DNA from: Paracoccaceae bacterium
GTDB lineage: Bacteria; Pseudomonadota; Alphaproteobacteria; Rhodobacterales; Rhodobacteraceae
Assembly: GCA_018222585.1 (NCBI GenBank)
Contig: JAAFAB010000003.1
Span: 185,781 to 249,780, forward strand
Direction of reading: 5' to 3'
Length of the DNA: 64,000 nucleotides
Positions 55,989 through 64,000 of the stretch are shown one piece after another (the stretch's first letter is position 1; each line of letters opens with the position of its first letter). The notes beneath the pieces were generated by a model that worked only from the letters and a program-made list of their open reading frames with translations, was not told the DNA's origin and made no database searches. The position numbers and the translations under genes are program-made.

Positions 55989-58915
55989 CACAGACCAGGC
56001 TTCCGGGCGGGCTGATCGACCGCAACCAGCCGCTCTCCTTCACCTTCAACGGCAGGAAGCTGCAGGGATATCAGGGTGATACCCTGGCCTCGGCGCTGAT
56101 GGCCAATGACATCCGGCTGGTGGCGCGCAGTTTCAAGTACCATCGTCCGCGCGGCATCTTCAGCGCCGGCTCGGAAGAGCCGAACGCCCTGCTGACCCTC
56201 GGCGAGGGCGCCGATGCCGACCCCAACACCCGTGCCACCGTCGTGCCCCTGCGCGAGGGGCTGGTTGCCCGCAGCCAGAACCATGCGGGTCCGCTTGGCT
56301 GGGACCTCTGGTCGGTCAACGACCTTGCCGCGCCCTTCTTCGCCGCCGGGTTCTACTACAAGACCTTCATGTGGCCGCGCGCCTTCTGGGAAAAGCTCTA
56401 CGAGCCCGCCATCCGCCGCGCCGCCGGTCTGGGCGCCCTGTCGCAGCTGCCCGACCCCGAGACCTACGACAAGGGCTTCCTCCATTGCGACCTGCTGGTG
56501 ATCGGCGGCGGCGCGGCTGGCCTCTCCGCCGCGCTGACCGCCGGCCGTGCGGGGGCGAATGTGATCCTCGCCGATGAGGATCTGCGCCTTGGCGGCCGCC
56601 TTCTGGCCGAAAGCGATCCGCTGGACGATGCCCCCGCCGCCGACTGGGTGGCCCGGGCCGAGGCAGAGCTGCGCGCCCTGCCCAATGTCCGCGTGATGCC
56701 CCGCACCACGGTCTTCGGCGTCTACGATCACGGCGTCTACGGCGCGGTCGAGCAGGTCTCGGACCTGCCCGGCGCGGCGTTGCGCCAGACCCTGTGGCGG
56801 ATCACCGCAAAGCGCGCCGTCATGGCCACCGGCGCCACCGAGCGTCACATCCCCTTCCGCGACAACGACCGCCCCGGCATCCTGCTGGCCGGTGCCATGC
56901 GTGCCTATGCAAACCGCTGGGCCGTGGCGCCCGCACGCGGCAAGGTGGCGATCTTCACCAACAATGACGACGGGCACCGTACGGCTCTGGATCTTCAGGC
57001 CAAGGGCGTCGACCTGCTGGGCGTCATCGACAGCCGGACCGGCGCGCGCCCCTTCGGCGACTATCCGATCTTCGCCGGTGGCCGCGTCACCGGCACCTCG
57101 GGCCGCAGGGGCCTGCGCGCCATCCGCCTCGCCTGGAACGGCCGCGAGGAAGAACTTGCCTGTGCCGCCCTCGGCGTCTCGGGCGGGTGGAACCCGAACA
57201 TCCAGCTGGCCTCGCACCACCGGGGCCGCCCGCAATGGGATGCGGCGCGCCTCGCCTTCCTCGCCCAAGGCGGACCCGAGGGGCTGATCCCCGCCGGGGC
57301 CGCTGCGGGCGAAGGCTCGACGCACCATGCGCTGACGTCCGGACACCATGCGGCAGCGGATGCCCTGCGCCAGCTTGGCCTGACCACCCCCGCCCCCGCC
57401 CTGCCCCGCGCCGAAGACCGTCAGGGCGGCGCCGAGGCCTTCTGGCATGTGCCCGGCAAGGGGCGCGCCTGGGTGGATTTCCAGAACGATGTCACGGTGA
57501 AGGACATCAAGCTGGCGCATCAAGAGAACATGCGTTCCGTCGAGCACCTGAAACGCTGGACCACGCTGGGCATGGCGACCGACCAGGGCAAGACCTCGAA
57601 CGTCACCGCGCTGGCGGTGATGGCCGAGCTGACCGGCCGCAGCATCCCCGAAACCGGTACCACGATCTTCCGTCCGCCCTACACGCCCGTCAGCCTCTCT
57701 GTGCTGGGCGGCGGCGATACGGGGGCGCATTTCCGGCCCACCCGTCTGACCCCGACCCATGCCTGGGCCAAGGCCCAGGGCGCGCTGTTCGTCGAGGCGG
57801 GCCAGTGGATGCGGGCGCAGTATTTCCCCCGGCCCGGCGAAACCCACTGGCGGCAAAGCGTCGATCGCGAGGTTCTGGCGGTGCGCGCCGGGGTCGGCCT
57901 CTGCGATGTGACCACCCTGGGCAAGATCGACGTGCAGGGCGCCGATGCGGGCGAATTCCTCAACCGCATCTACGCCAACATGATGGGCACGCTGGCGGTC
58001 GGCAAGGTGCGTTACGGGCTGATGCTGCGCGAGGACGGCTTTGCCTATGACGACGGCACCTGCGCCCGGCTGGGCGAGTCGCACTACGTCGTCACCACCA
58101 CCACGTCCAATGCCGGGCTGGTGCTGCGCACCATGGAGTTCGCCCGCCAGTGCCTCTGGCCCGACCTGGACGTGACGCTGATCTCGACCACCGACGCCTG
58201 GGCGCAGATCGCCGTGGCCGGGCCGAACGCCCGCCGCCTGCTGAGCCGCGTCGTCGACGGCTTCGACCTCTCGAACGAAACCTTCCCCTTCATGGCCTGC
58301 GCCGAACTGACGGTGGCGAAGGGCTGCCCGGCGCGGTTGTTCCGCATCTCCTTTTCCGGGGAACTGGCCTATGAGATCGCCGTGCCCGCCCGCTACGGCC
58401 AGGCGCTGATGGACCGGCTGATGCGTGAGGGCGCCGACCTTGGCGTCACGCCCTACGGGACCGAGGCGCTTTCGGTCCTGCGGATCGAGAAGGGCCATGC
58501 CGCCGGGGCCGAGCTGAACGGCCAGACCACGGCGCTGATGCTGGGGCTTGGGCGCATGGTGTCGCAGAAGAAGGACAGCATCGGCGCGGTGATGTCGCGG
58601 CGCGAGGGGCTGGCGCAGGATACGCGGCGGCTGGTCGGACTGCAGGCGGTTGATCCGGCGCGGCCGCTGCCCGCCGGATCGCATTTGTTCCGCGAAGGGG
58701 CCGCGCGCGACACCGCGACGGATCAGGGCTGGATCACCTCGGCCTGCTATTCGCCCCACGTCGGCGGCCATATCGCGCTCGGCTTCCTGGAAGAGGGCGA
58801 CACCCGGCTGGGCGAGATTGTGATCGCCGCCAACCCGCTGCAGGGAACAGAGGCCGCCTGCCGGGTCGTCCCGGCCCAATTCGTCGACCCCGAAGGAGGA
58901 CGCCTGCGTGACTGA
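55985..58915 (+). CDS. mgdC: N-methylglutamate dehydrogenase subunit C (sarcosine oxidase alpha-like)
   Basis: 976-aa SoxA-like: FTFNGRKLQGYQGDTLASALMANDIRLVARSFKYHRPRGIFSAGSEEPNAL, FAD-binding domain and C-terminal GcvT-like domain. Confidence 0.92.
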   Translation: MTQTRLPGGLIDRNQPLSFTFNGRKLQGYQGDTLASALMANDIRLVARSFKYHRPRGIFSAGSEEPNALLTLGEGADADPNTRATVVPLREGLVARSQNHAGPLGWDLWSVNDLAAPFFAAGFYYKTFMWPRAFWEKLYEPAIRRAAGLGALSQLPDPETYDKGFLHCDLLVIGGGAAGLSAALTAGRAGANVILADEDLRLGGRLLAESDPLDDAPAADWVARAEAELRALPNVRVMPRTTVFGVYDHGVYGAVEQVSDLPGAALRQTLWRITAKRAVMATGATERHIPFRDNDRPGILLAGAMRAYANRWAVAPARGKVAIFTNNDDGHRTALDLQAKGVDLLGVIDSRTGARPFGDYPIFAGGRVTGTSGRRGLRAIRLAWNGREEELACAALGVSGGWNPNIQLASHHRGRPQWDAARLAFLAQGGPEGLIPAGAAAGEGSTHHALTSGHHAAADALRQLGLTTPAPALPRAEDRQGGAEAFWHVPGKGRAWVDFQNDVTVKDIKLAHQENMRSVEHLKRWTTLGMATDQGKTSNVTALAVMAELTGRSIPETGTTIFRPPYTPVSLSVLGGGDTGAHFRPTRLTPTHAWAKAQGALFVEAGQWMRAQYFPRPGETHWRQSVDREVLAVRAGVGLCDVTTLGKIDVQGADAGEFLNRIYANMMGTLAVGKVRYGLMLREDGFAYDDGTCARLGESHYVVTTTTSNAGLVLRTMEFARQCLWPDLDVTLISTTDAWAQIAVAGPNARRLLSRVVDGFDLSNETFPFMACAELTVAKGCPARLFRISFSGELAYEIAVPARYGQALMDRLMREGADLGVTPYGTEALSVLRIEKGHAAGAELNGQTTALMLGLGRMVSQKKDSIGAVMSRREGLAQDTRRLVGLQAVDPARPLPAGSHLFREGAARDTATDQGWITSACYSPHVGGHIALGFLEEGDTRLGEIVIAANPLQGTEAACRVVPAQFVDPEGGRLRD

Positions 58916-59459
58916 CCTGATCCCGATGGCCGCCCTTGGCGCCACCCCCGTGCGGGCCAGTTTCGGGCCGCTGACCCTGACCGAGGAGGAGGGGCTGACC
59001 CTTGTATCGCTGGCTCTGCCGGTCGGGTTCGACGCCTCTGTGACCGAGGTGCCCCTTCCCGGTCCCGGCGGCTATGCCATTGGTACAACGTCCGTTTTCT
59101 GGACAGGGCCGAACCAGTGGATGATCGAGACCCGTGACCTCGACGCGACGAGCCGCGCCCTTGCCCCCCTTCCAGACGCCCGTACGACCGTGCAGAGCGA
59201 TGGCTGGGTCAGCTTCCGCATCACCTCTGAGGCGGGGGCCGCACCGCTGCTGGACCTGGTCACGAAACTGGTCAACCTGCCCGCCGATCAGCTTGCCCCC
59301 GGGCGCGCCACACGCACGCTTCTGCATCATTTGGGCTGCTTCGTGCTCCGCCGATCCGAGACCGAGATGGCCGTGCTGACCCTGCGCTCTGCTGCGGGCA
59401 GCCTGTGGTATGTGCTGAGCGGAGCCGCCGCGCGAATTGCCGCGCAGGAGGCGACTTAG
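58908..59459 (+). CDS. mgdD: N-methylglutamate dehydrogenase subunit D (sarcosine oxidase gamma-like)
   Basis: SoxG-like: GTTSVFWTGPNQWMIETRD...LVKLVN-type region...HLGCFVLRRSETEMAVLTLRSAAGSLWYVL; overlaps mgdC. Confidence 0.83.
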   Translation: MTDLIPMAALGATPVRASFGPLTLTEEEGLTLVSLALPVGFDASVTEVPLPGPGGYAIGTTSVFWTGPNQWMIETRDLDATSRALAPLPDARTTVQSDGWVSFRITSEAGAAPLLDLVTKLVNLPADQLAPGRATRTLLHHLGCFVLRRSETEMAVLTLRSAAGSLWYVLSGAAARIAAQEAT

Positions 59460-59539
59460 CGGCAAGGAGCCCGGATCGGAACTGGACAGGCGCCGCCCGG
59501 GCTGGTTCTGTACCTTCCGTGGGGTACGGAAAGCGGACG

Positions 59540-60604
59540 ATGACAAACGAGGCACTACGCGACCCGGTCATTTTCGACGGGCACAATGACCTGATTCTTC
59601 GGATGATCACCGGGAAGGCAACCGCGAGCGCCCTGCGCGAAGGCTGCATCGATGGGCATATCGACCTGCCGCGCGCCCGCCATGGCGGCTTCGCCGGCGG
59701 CTTCTTCGCCATCTTCGTCCCCGGACCGGGCGAGACTTCCATCCGCATGGAAGAATTCCTGAAACCCGCCTATGACCTGCCGCTGCCACCCCCCGTGGAT
59801 CACGCCACGGCGCTGGAGGTGACCCGGCAGGGATTTGCCGCGGCAGAGGCCCTGCACAGGGAAGGCGTGATCGAGATCTGCACCGATGTCGATGCGCTGG
59901 AGGCCGCGATGGCCGGCCCCGCCATGGCCGCCGTGCTGCATATTGAAGGGGCCGAGGCCATCGGGCCCGACCTCGCCGAACTCGAAGAGTTTCACCGCCT
60001 GGGGCTGCGCTCTCTCGGTCCGGTCTGGAGCCGTCCGACGATCTTCGGTGATGGCGTCCCCTTCCGCTATCCTTCCGATCCCGACACCGGCCCTGGCCTG
60101 ACGGAGGCCGGCACGCGGCTGGTGAAGGAGTGCAACCGGCTGAAGATCCTCGTCGACCTGTCGCATCTCAATGCGAAGGGGTTCGATGACGTGGCCCGGC
60201 TGAGCACCGCCCCCCTGGTGGCAACCCACTCGAATGCATGGAAAATCTGTCCCCACGCCCGCAACCTGACCGACCGCCAGCTGGAGATGATCGCCGAAAG
60301 CGACGGCATGGTCGGCATCAACCTCGCCACCGGCTTCCTGCGGCCCGATGGGCAGATGGCACCGGACATGTCCCTTGATCTGCTGCTCCGCCATCTCGGT
60401 CACCTGATCGCGAAGCTGGGAGAGGATCGCGTCGGATTCGGCTCGGATTTCGACGGGGCCATCGTGCCCGAGGCGATCGGCGACTGCGCAGGGCTGCCGA
60501 ACCTGCGCCGCGCCCTCAGGGAAAGCGGCATCAATGACCGGCTGATGACCAAGCTTTGCCACGGCAACTGGATGCGCGTGCTGCGCCGCACCTGGGAAAG
60601 CTGA
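59540..60604 (+). CDS. Membrane dipeptidase (peptidase M19)
   Basis: VIFDGHNDLILRM, CIDGHIDLPRARHGGFAGGFFAIFVP, LHIEGAEAIG, LVDLSHLNAKGFDDVARLSTAPLVATHSNAW, RVGFGSDFDGA. Confidence 0.92.
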   Translation: MTNEALRDPVIFDGHNDLILRMITGKATASALREGCIDGHIDLPRARHGGFAGGFFAIFVPGPGETSIRMEEFLKPAYDLPLPPPVDHATALEVTRQGFAAAEALHREGVIEICTDVDALEAAMAGPAMAAVLHIEGAEAIGPDLAELEEFHRLGLRSLGPVWSRPTIFGDGVPFRYPSDPDTGPGLTEAGTRLVKECNRLKILVDLSHLNAKGFDDVARLSTAPLVATHSNAWKICPHARNLTDRQLEMIAESDGMVGINLATGFLRPDGQMAPDMSLDLLLRHLGHLIAKLGEDRVGFGSDFDGAIVPEAIGDCAGLPNLRRALRESGINDRLMTKLCHGNWMRVLRRTWES

Positions 60605-60629
60605 TCCGCGCCCCGACCTCGGCCCGCCC

Positions 60630-62519
60630 TCAGATCGGCGGACCGGCAGACTGTGCCAGCCGGGGCGGAACAGGGACCGAAGGGCGGGTTGCCAGGGTGC
60701 ACGCGTCCGGGTCCGCCGCGTCCGGCCACTGCTTCCCGGCCCAGTGCATCAGCACTTTCCCGGCAGCGGCCTCGTCACCCCGCGCCAGCACCTCGTCCAG
60801 GGCGTCGAGCGCGGAATGCACAGCGGAGGCAGGGGCAAGCGCCTCCTGCACCCGGAGGATCCGGGGGTGCGGCGTCGGCAGCAGTCTTGCGCCAATCAGC
60901 AACTCCTCCTCCAGTTTTTCGCCGGGCCGCAGCCCCGTGAAACGGATCTCGATATCGCCCTGCGGCGTCTCCGCCTCGCGCGGGGTCAGACCGGCATCGC
61001 GGATCATCTGGCGCGCCAGCTGGAGGATCGGCTGCGGCGGCCCCATGTCCAGGACGAAAACCTCGCCCCCGGTGGCATAGTGCCCCGAGAGCAGCGTCAG
61101 CCGCACGGCCTCGGCCCCGGTCATGAAGTATCGGGTGACCTGCGGGTGGGTCACTGTGACCGGTCCGCCCCGGGCGATCTGCTCGGCAAACAGCGGAACG
61201 ACCGAACCGGAAGACCCCATGACATTGCCGAACCGCACCATCGAGAACCGGGTCGGGGTGCCACGCGCAGCCATCTCCTGCATGATCATCTCGGCCAGCC
61301 GTTTGCTGGCCCCCATCACGGACCGCGGCCGTACGGCCTTGTCGGTCGACACCAGGATCATCCGGTCCACCCCGGCCCTGGCCGCGGCCTCGGCCAGGGT
61401 GCGGGTGCCCATGACATTGTTGCGAATGCCTTCGAGGGGTGTCCGTTCCACAAGCGGAACATGCTTGTAGGCGGCGGCGTGGAAGATCACCTGAACCGCC
61501 TGCCGCGCCAAGAGCCGCGCCATGAGCGCGGCGTCGCAGACCGAGCCCAGCACCGGGATCACCTCCGGTGCGGCCTCCGACAGGTCGCGCGAAATCTCGT
61601 AAAGTGCCAGTTCGCTGTGATCGAGCAGGATCAGCCGACGGGGCCCAAGCCGCGCGAGCTGGCGCGAGAGTTCGCCCCCGATGGACCCGCCCGCGCCGGT
61701 CACCAGAACCACCTGGTCGCGGTAGCTGTCACGCATCTCCGGCAGGACCTGCTCCAGCCCCTTCCGGCCCAGCAGTCGCGACAGGTCGGCCGCCGCCCCG
61801 GCGTTGCCCCAGAGTTCGGCCGCGAAGTCCTGCAGGCTCTGCACCTCGCAGGCGGTGCCGGCCAGCGCCTGCCTGGCCCGAAGTTGCGCGGTCGGCGGCA
61901 GGGCCAGGACGATCCGGTCGATCCTAAGCCGCGCCACCAGCGCCGCTGCGCGCGCCGGCGCATGCACCGGCAGGCCCGCCACCCGGCCCCCCTGCCTGAA
62001 ACTCTCGTGGTCGAGGACCCCGAGCACCCGTCGCGACTCGTCCCCGGCCAGGGCTGCCGCCAGCTGCTGTGCCGCGCGTCCCCCTCCCCAGATCAGCAGC
62101 CGCTGCGGACGCCGCGCCAGGGCATGTGCCTGGATCGCCAGCCGCAGCATTGCGAGGCGCCCGGCCATCGAAGCCAGGGTGAACAGAGCGGTCAGCAGCA
62201 GCACCTGGGCAGCGGAGAGAGGCCAGGCCGGCGCCAGGAACAGCAGGAGCGCAAGGGCAGCCCCCTGCGCCAGGCTGCGCGGCAGCCCCTGTTGCTGATA
62301 GGCGCGCAATTTCATCCGGTGCAGACCCAGCAGGGCGCCGAGGGCCATGCAGGTTCCCCACATCGGAGCCAGCAGCATCCCCCCCGGCGTCCCGGGCAGT
62401 GCCAGCACCGTGACCACCACCGCCAGGGTCGCCGCCATTCCGTCCAGCGCCAGCAGCGTGACCGCCTTGCGGCGCGGCCCGAATCCGGTCAGCCAGAGGG
62501 CCAGGAAACGCAGCATCAT
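60630..62519 (-). CDS. Nucleoside-diphosphate sugar epimerase/dehydratase (CapD/FlaA1-like polysaccharide biosynthesis protein)
   Basis: N-terminal TM region, then VLVTGAGGSIGGELSRQLARLGPRRLILLDHSELALYEISRDL and FHAAAYKHVPLVERTPLEGIRNNVMGT. Confidence 0.93.
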   Translation of the reverse strand: MMLRFLALWLTGFGPRRKAVTLLALDGMAATLAVVVTVLALPGTPGGMLLAPMWGTCMALGALLGLHRMKLRAYQQQGLPRSLAQGAALALLLFLAPAWPLSAAQVLLLTALFTLASMAGRLAMLRLAIQAHALARRPQRLLIWGGGRAAQQLAAALAGDESRRVLGVLDHESFRQGGRVAGLPVHAPARAAALVARLRIDRIVLALPPTAQLRARQALAGTACEVQSLQDFAAELWGNAGAAADLSRLLGRKGLEQVLPEMRDSYRDQVVLVTGAGGSIGGELSRQLARLGPRRLILLDHSELALYEISRDLSEAAPEVIPVLGSVCDAALMARLLARQAVQVIFHAAAYKHVPLVERTPLEGIRNNVMGTRTLAEAAARAGVDRMILVSTDKAVRPRSVMGASKRLAEMIMQEMAARGTPTRFSMVRFGNVMGSSGSVVPLFAEQIARGGPVTVTHPQVTRYFMTGAEAVRLTLLSGHYATGGEVFVLDMGPPQPILQLARQMIRDAGLTPREAETPQGDIEIRFTGLRPGEKLEEELLIGARLLPTPHPRILRVQEALAPASAVHSALDALDEVLARGDEAAAGKVLMHWAGKQWPDAADPDACTLATRPSVPVPPRLAQSAGPPI

Positions 62520-63130
62520 TCACGTCTCCGACGGGCGGGGAGGAAGGTGCGCGCCACAATCAGCAGATCCAGCCCGAGGCCGCGCCGGGCGGCATAGCGA
62601 AGGTCCAGGCGCGCCTTCACCGGCAGGCAGCGCGTGCGATAGATCCGTTCGGTCTCCTCGGGGCTGCGGCAGGGGGCCAGCAGCGCCGCCTCCCGCCGGT
62701 GGAAGAGTACGGTGGCCAGACCGGTCAGCCCCGGGCGGCATCTCAGAATCCGGGCATAGAGTTGCGGGTAGGCCTCGACGTAACGGCGCAGCGGCGGCCG
62801 GGGTCCGACAACCGAGATGTCCCCGCGCAGCAGGTTCCAGAGCTGCGGCAACTCATCCAGCCGGGAACGCCGCAGCCGTCGTCCAAGCCGCGTGATCCGC
62901 CCCGCCTTGTCCCCGCCGGACACGCCATGATCGTGGGCATCAGGTGTCATGGTACGGAATTTCCACAGGATGAAGGGGTGTTCCGGCGTCCGCATCCGCT
63001 CTGACCCGAAGAGCACCGGGCGGCCGTCGCAGAGCCACACCGCCAGTGCCACCACCAGCAACAGGGGCCAGAGAAGGACGCCCCCCGCGAGGGCCATGAG
63101 CAGGTCGACGCTGCGTTTCCCGGCCGACAT
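62516..63130 (-). CDS. Undecaprenyl-phosphate sugar transferase (exopolysaccharide initiating transferase)
   Basis: SVDLLMALAGGVLLWPLLLVVALAVWLCDGRPVLFGSERM...FILWKFRTMTPDAHDHG...LRRSRLDELPQLWNLLRGDISVVGPRPPLRRYVE. Confidence 0.92.
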   Translation of the reverse strand: MSAGKRSVDLLMALAGGVLLWPLLLVVALAVWLCDGRPVLFGSERMRTPEHPFILWKFRTMTPDAHDHGVSGGDKAGRITRLGRRLRRSRLDELPQLWNLLRGDISVVGPRPPLRRYVEAYPQLYARILRCRPGLTGLATVLFHRREAALLAPCRSPEETERIYRTRCLPVKARLDLRYAARRGLGLDLLIVARTFLPARRRRE

Positions 63131-64000
63131 CAGGCGGCCTCGCGCGCGCGGTGCCACTGGGCCACGAGGGTCCGCGCCGACCCGCTGTCCCTCAGCGTGC
63201 CGCACAGGTCCTGCATCCGGGTCGGATCCAGCGCCATCACCGGCAGGGCCCCGGGCGGCGCGTGTCGCCAGCGCAGCTCCGCCCCTGCCGCGCGCACCAG
63301 GTCGGCCATGGCGACGGGCTGCGGCCCGGTGGCGTTGACAAACGCGGGCAGTTGAGCGGACGGGCAGGACGCCAGCCGCGCCAGCAGCCGCAGCATGTCC
63401 TCCGGCCCGATGTAGGATCGGCGGGGCCCAGCCCCATCGGGGAAGCGATCCAGCACCACCGGCCCCCCCCGGGCGATCGCCCCGAAGAGCTGATCCGCCC
63501 CGGCCAGGTTACCCACCCGCAGCACGACACTGCGCGGCGTGGCGCCATGCCGCACGGAATGCCACTGTTCTATCGCCGCCTCCATCTCCTGCTTGGAGCG
63601 ACCATAGGGGGTGACGGGGGCCGGGGGCATGTCTTCTGCCGCTGGCGCGCCCTCCAGCCCCGCCTGAACGGCGGCGCTGGACAGGTGCAGCACCCGACGG
63701 GCCCCGACCCGCTGCGCCAGTTGCAGCGCGGCACGCGCCAGCACCGCGTTTTGCGCCAGGGCTTCCGGCCCGCCCGAAGTCACGCCCCAGAGGGCCAGCA
63801 CCACCCGCGCCGAAAGGCCACGCGGTAGCGGGCAACCTGGCTGCCATTTCAACACGTCCCCGCCCGGTGAACCCGACCGGGCCTGCCACAGGATACGCCC
63901 GCCCCCGGACGACGCGAATCCCGCCCGCAGCCGGGGCGAGCCAGCCAGCACCGCGCGCAGCAGGCGGCCCACGCGGCCCGAACTGCCCAGCACCAGGAGA
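63130..64000 (-). CDS. NAD-dependent epimerase/dehydratase-like protein, truncated by the window edge
   Basis: Rossmann start ..LLVLGSSGRVGRLL continues to the window edge; VLHLSSAAV, TPYGRSKQEME, RVGNLAGADQLF, RSYIGPEDMLRLL. Confidence 0.75.
   Translation of the reverse strand, partial: LLVLGSSGRVGRLLRAVLAGSPRLRAGFASSGGGRILWQARSGSPGGDVLKWQPGCPLPRGLSARVVLALWGVTSGGPEALAQNAVLARAALQLAQRVGARRVLHLSSAAVQAGLEGAPAAEDMPPAPVTPYGRSKQEMEAAIEQWHSVRHGATPRSVVLRVGNLAGADQLFGAIARGGPVVLDRFPDGAGPRRSYIGPEDMLRLLARLASCPSAQLPAFVNATGPQPVAMADLVRAAGAELRWRHAPPGALPVMALDPTRMQDLCGTLRDSGSARTLVAQWHRAREAA

Noticed and set aside
55880-58945. 1021-aa antisense ORF opposite mgdC
   Set aside because: Composition rich in G/R/H/Q/A with no domain pattern; shadow of the well-supported mgdC reading frame in GC-rich DNA.
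60744-62597. 617-aa plus-strand ORF opposite the CapD-like gene
   Set aside because: Antisense shadow; the CapD/FlaA1 frame is clearly the real gene.
1-64000. CRISPR arrays, tRNA/rRNA genes, transposons, prophage or toxin-antitoxin modules
   Set aside because: No regularly spaced repeats, RNA gene signatures or mobile-element proteins could be recognised by reading; a tRNAscan/Infernal run was not possible.

Overview
The 64 kb window is high-GC alphaproteobacterial chromosome, probably Rhodobacterales by gene content (inference only). It is dense with catabolic operons. I saw no rRNA, tRNA, CRISPR array, transposase or phage gene. From left to right: (1) 3' part of gyrB; (2) an aromatic-type catabolic cassette with a Tat-exported amidohydrolase, IclR regulator and intradiol dioxygenase on the minus strand, divergent from a citryl-CoA-lyase-like protein, family III CoA-transferase, YciI protein, DctPQM TRAP transporter and FMN reductase; (3) a C-P lyase/phosphonate locus, phnF-GHIJKLM plus a TIM-barrel protein, then phnM2 with a methyltransferase (minus), phnCDE1E2, a hexapeptide acetyltransferase and two half-size permeases. 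The PhnJ in this locus keeps the family fold signature but lacks three of the four cysteines of the canonical CX2CX21CX5C motif; (4) a tetrahydrofolate-dependent aromatic O-demethylation and 4,5-ring-cleavage locus (metF, TRAP, ligM-like, GntR/FCD regulator, ligAB-like, folB, aldehyde dehydrogenase, galB/VOC dioxygenase/galC/galD, folD, purU). Six copies of a TGTATACA-type palindrome sit in front of the O-demethylation/C1 units; (5) a complete N-methylglutamate-type methylamine pathway (mgsABC, gmaS, mgdABCD) with XRE-cupin and GlxA/AraC regulators; (6) polysaccharide biosynthesis genes at the right edge. The strongest leads are the cysteine-poor PhnJ, the CCGAATGA motif before all three phn units, the TGTATACA regulon linking O-demethylation to folate C1 oxidation, the uncharacterised citryl-CoA-lyase cassette, and a dispersed GGTGGRAT...YCCACC palindrome family. 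All family calls come from reading the translations; no database search was run.
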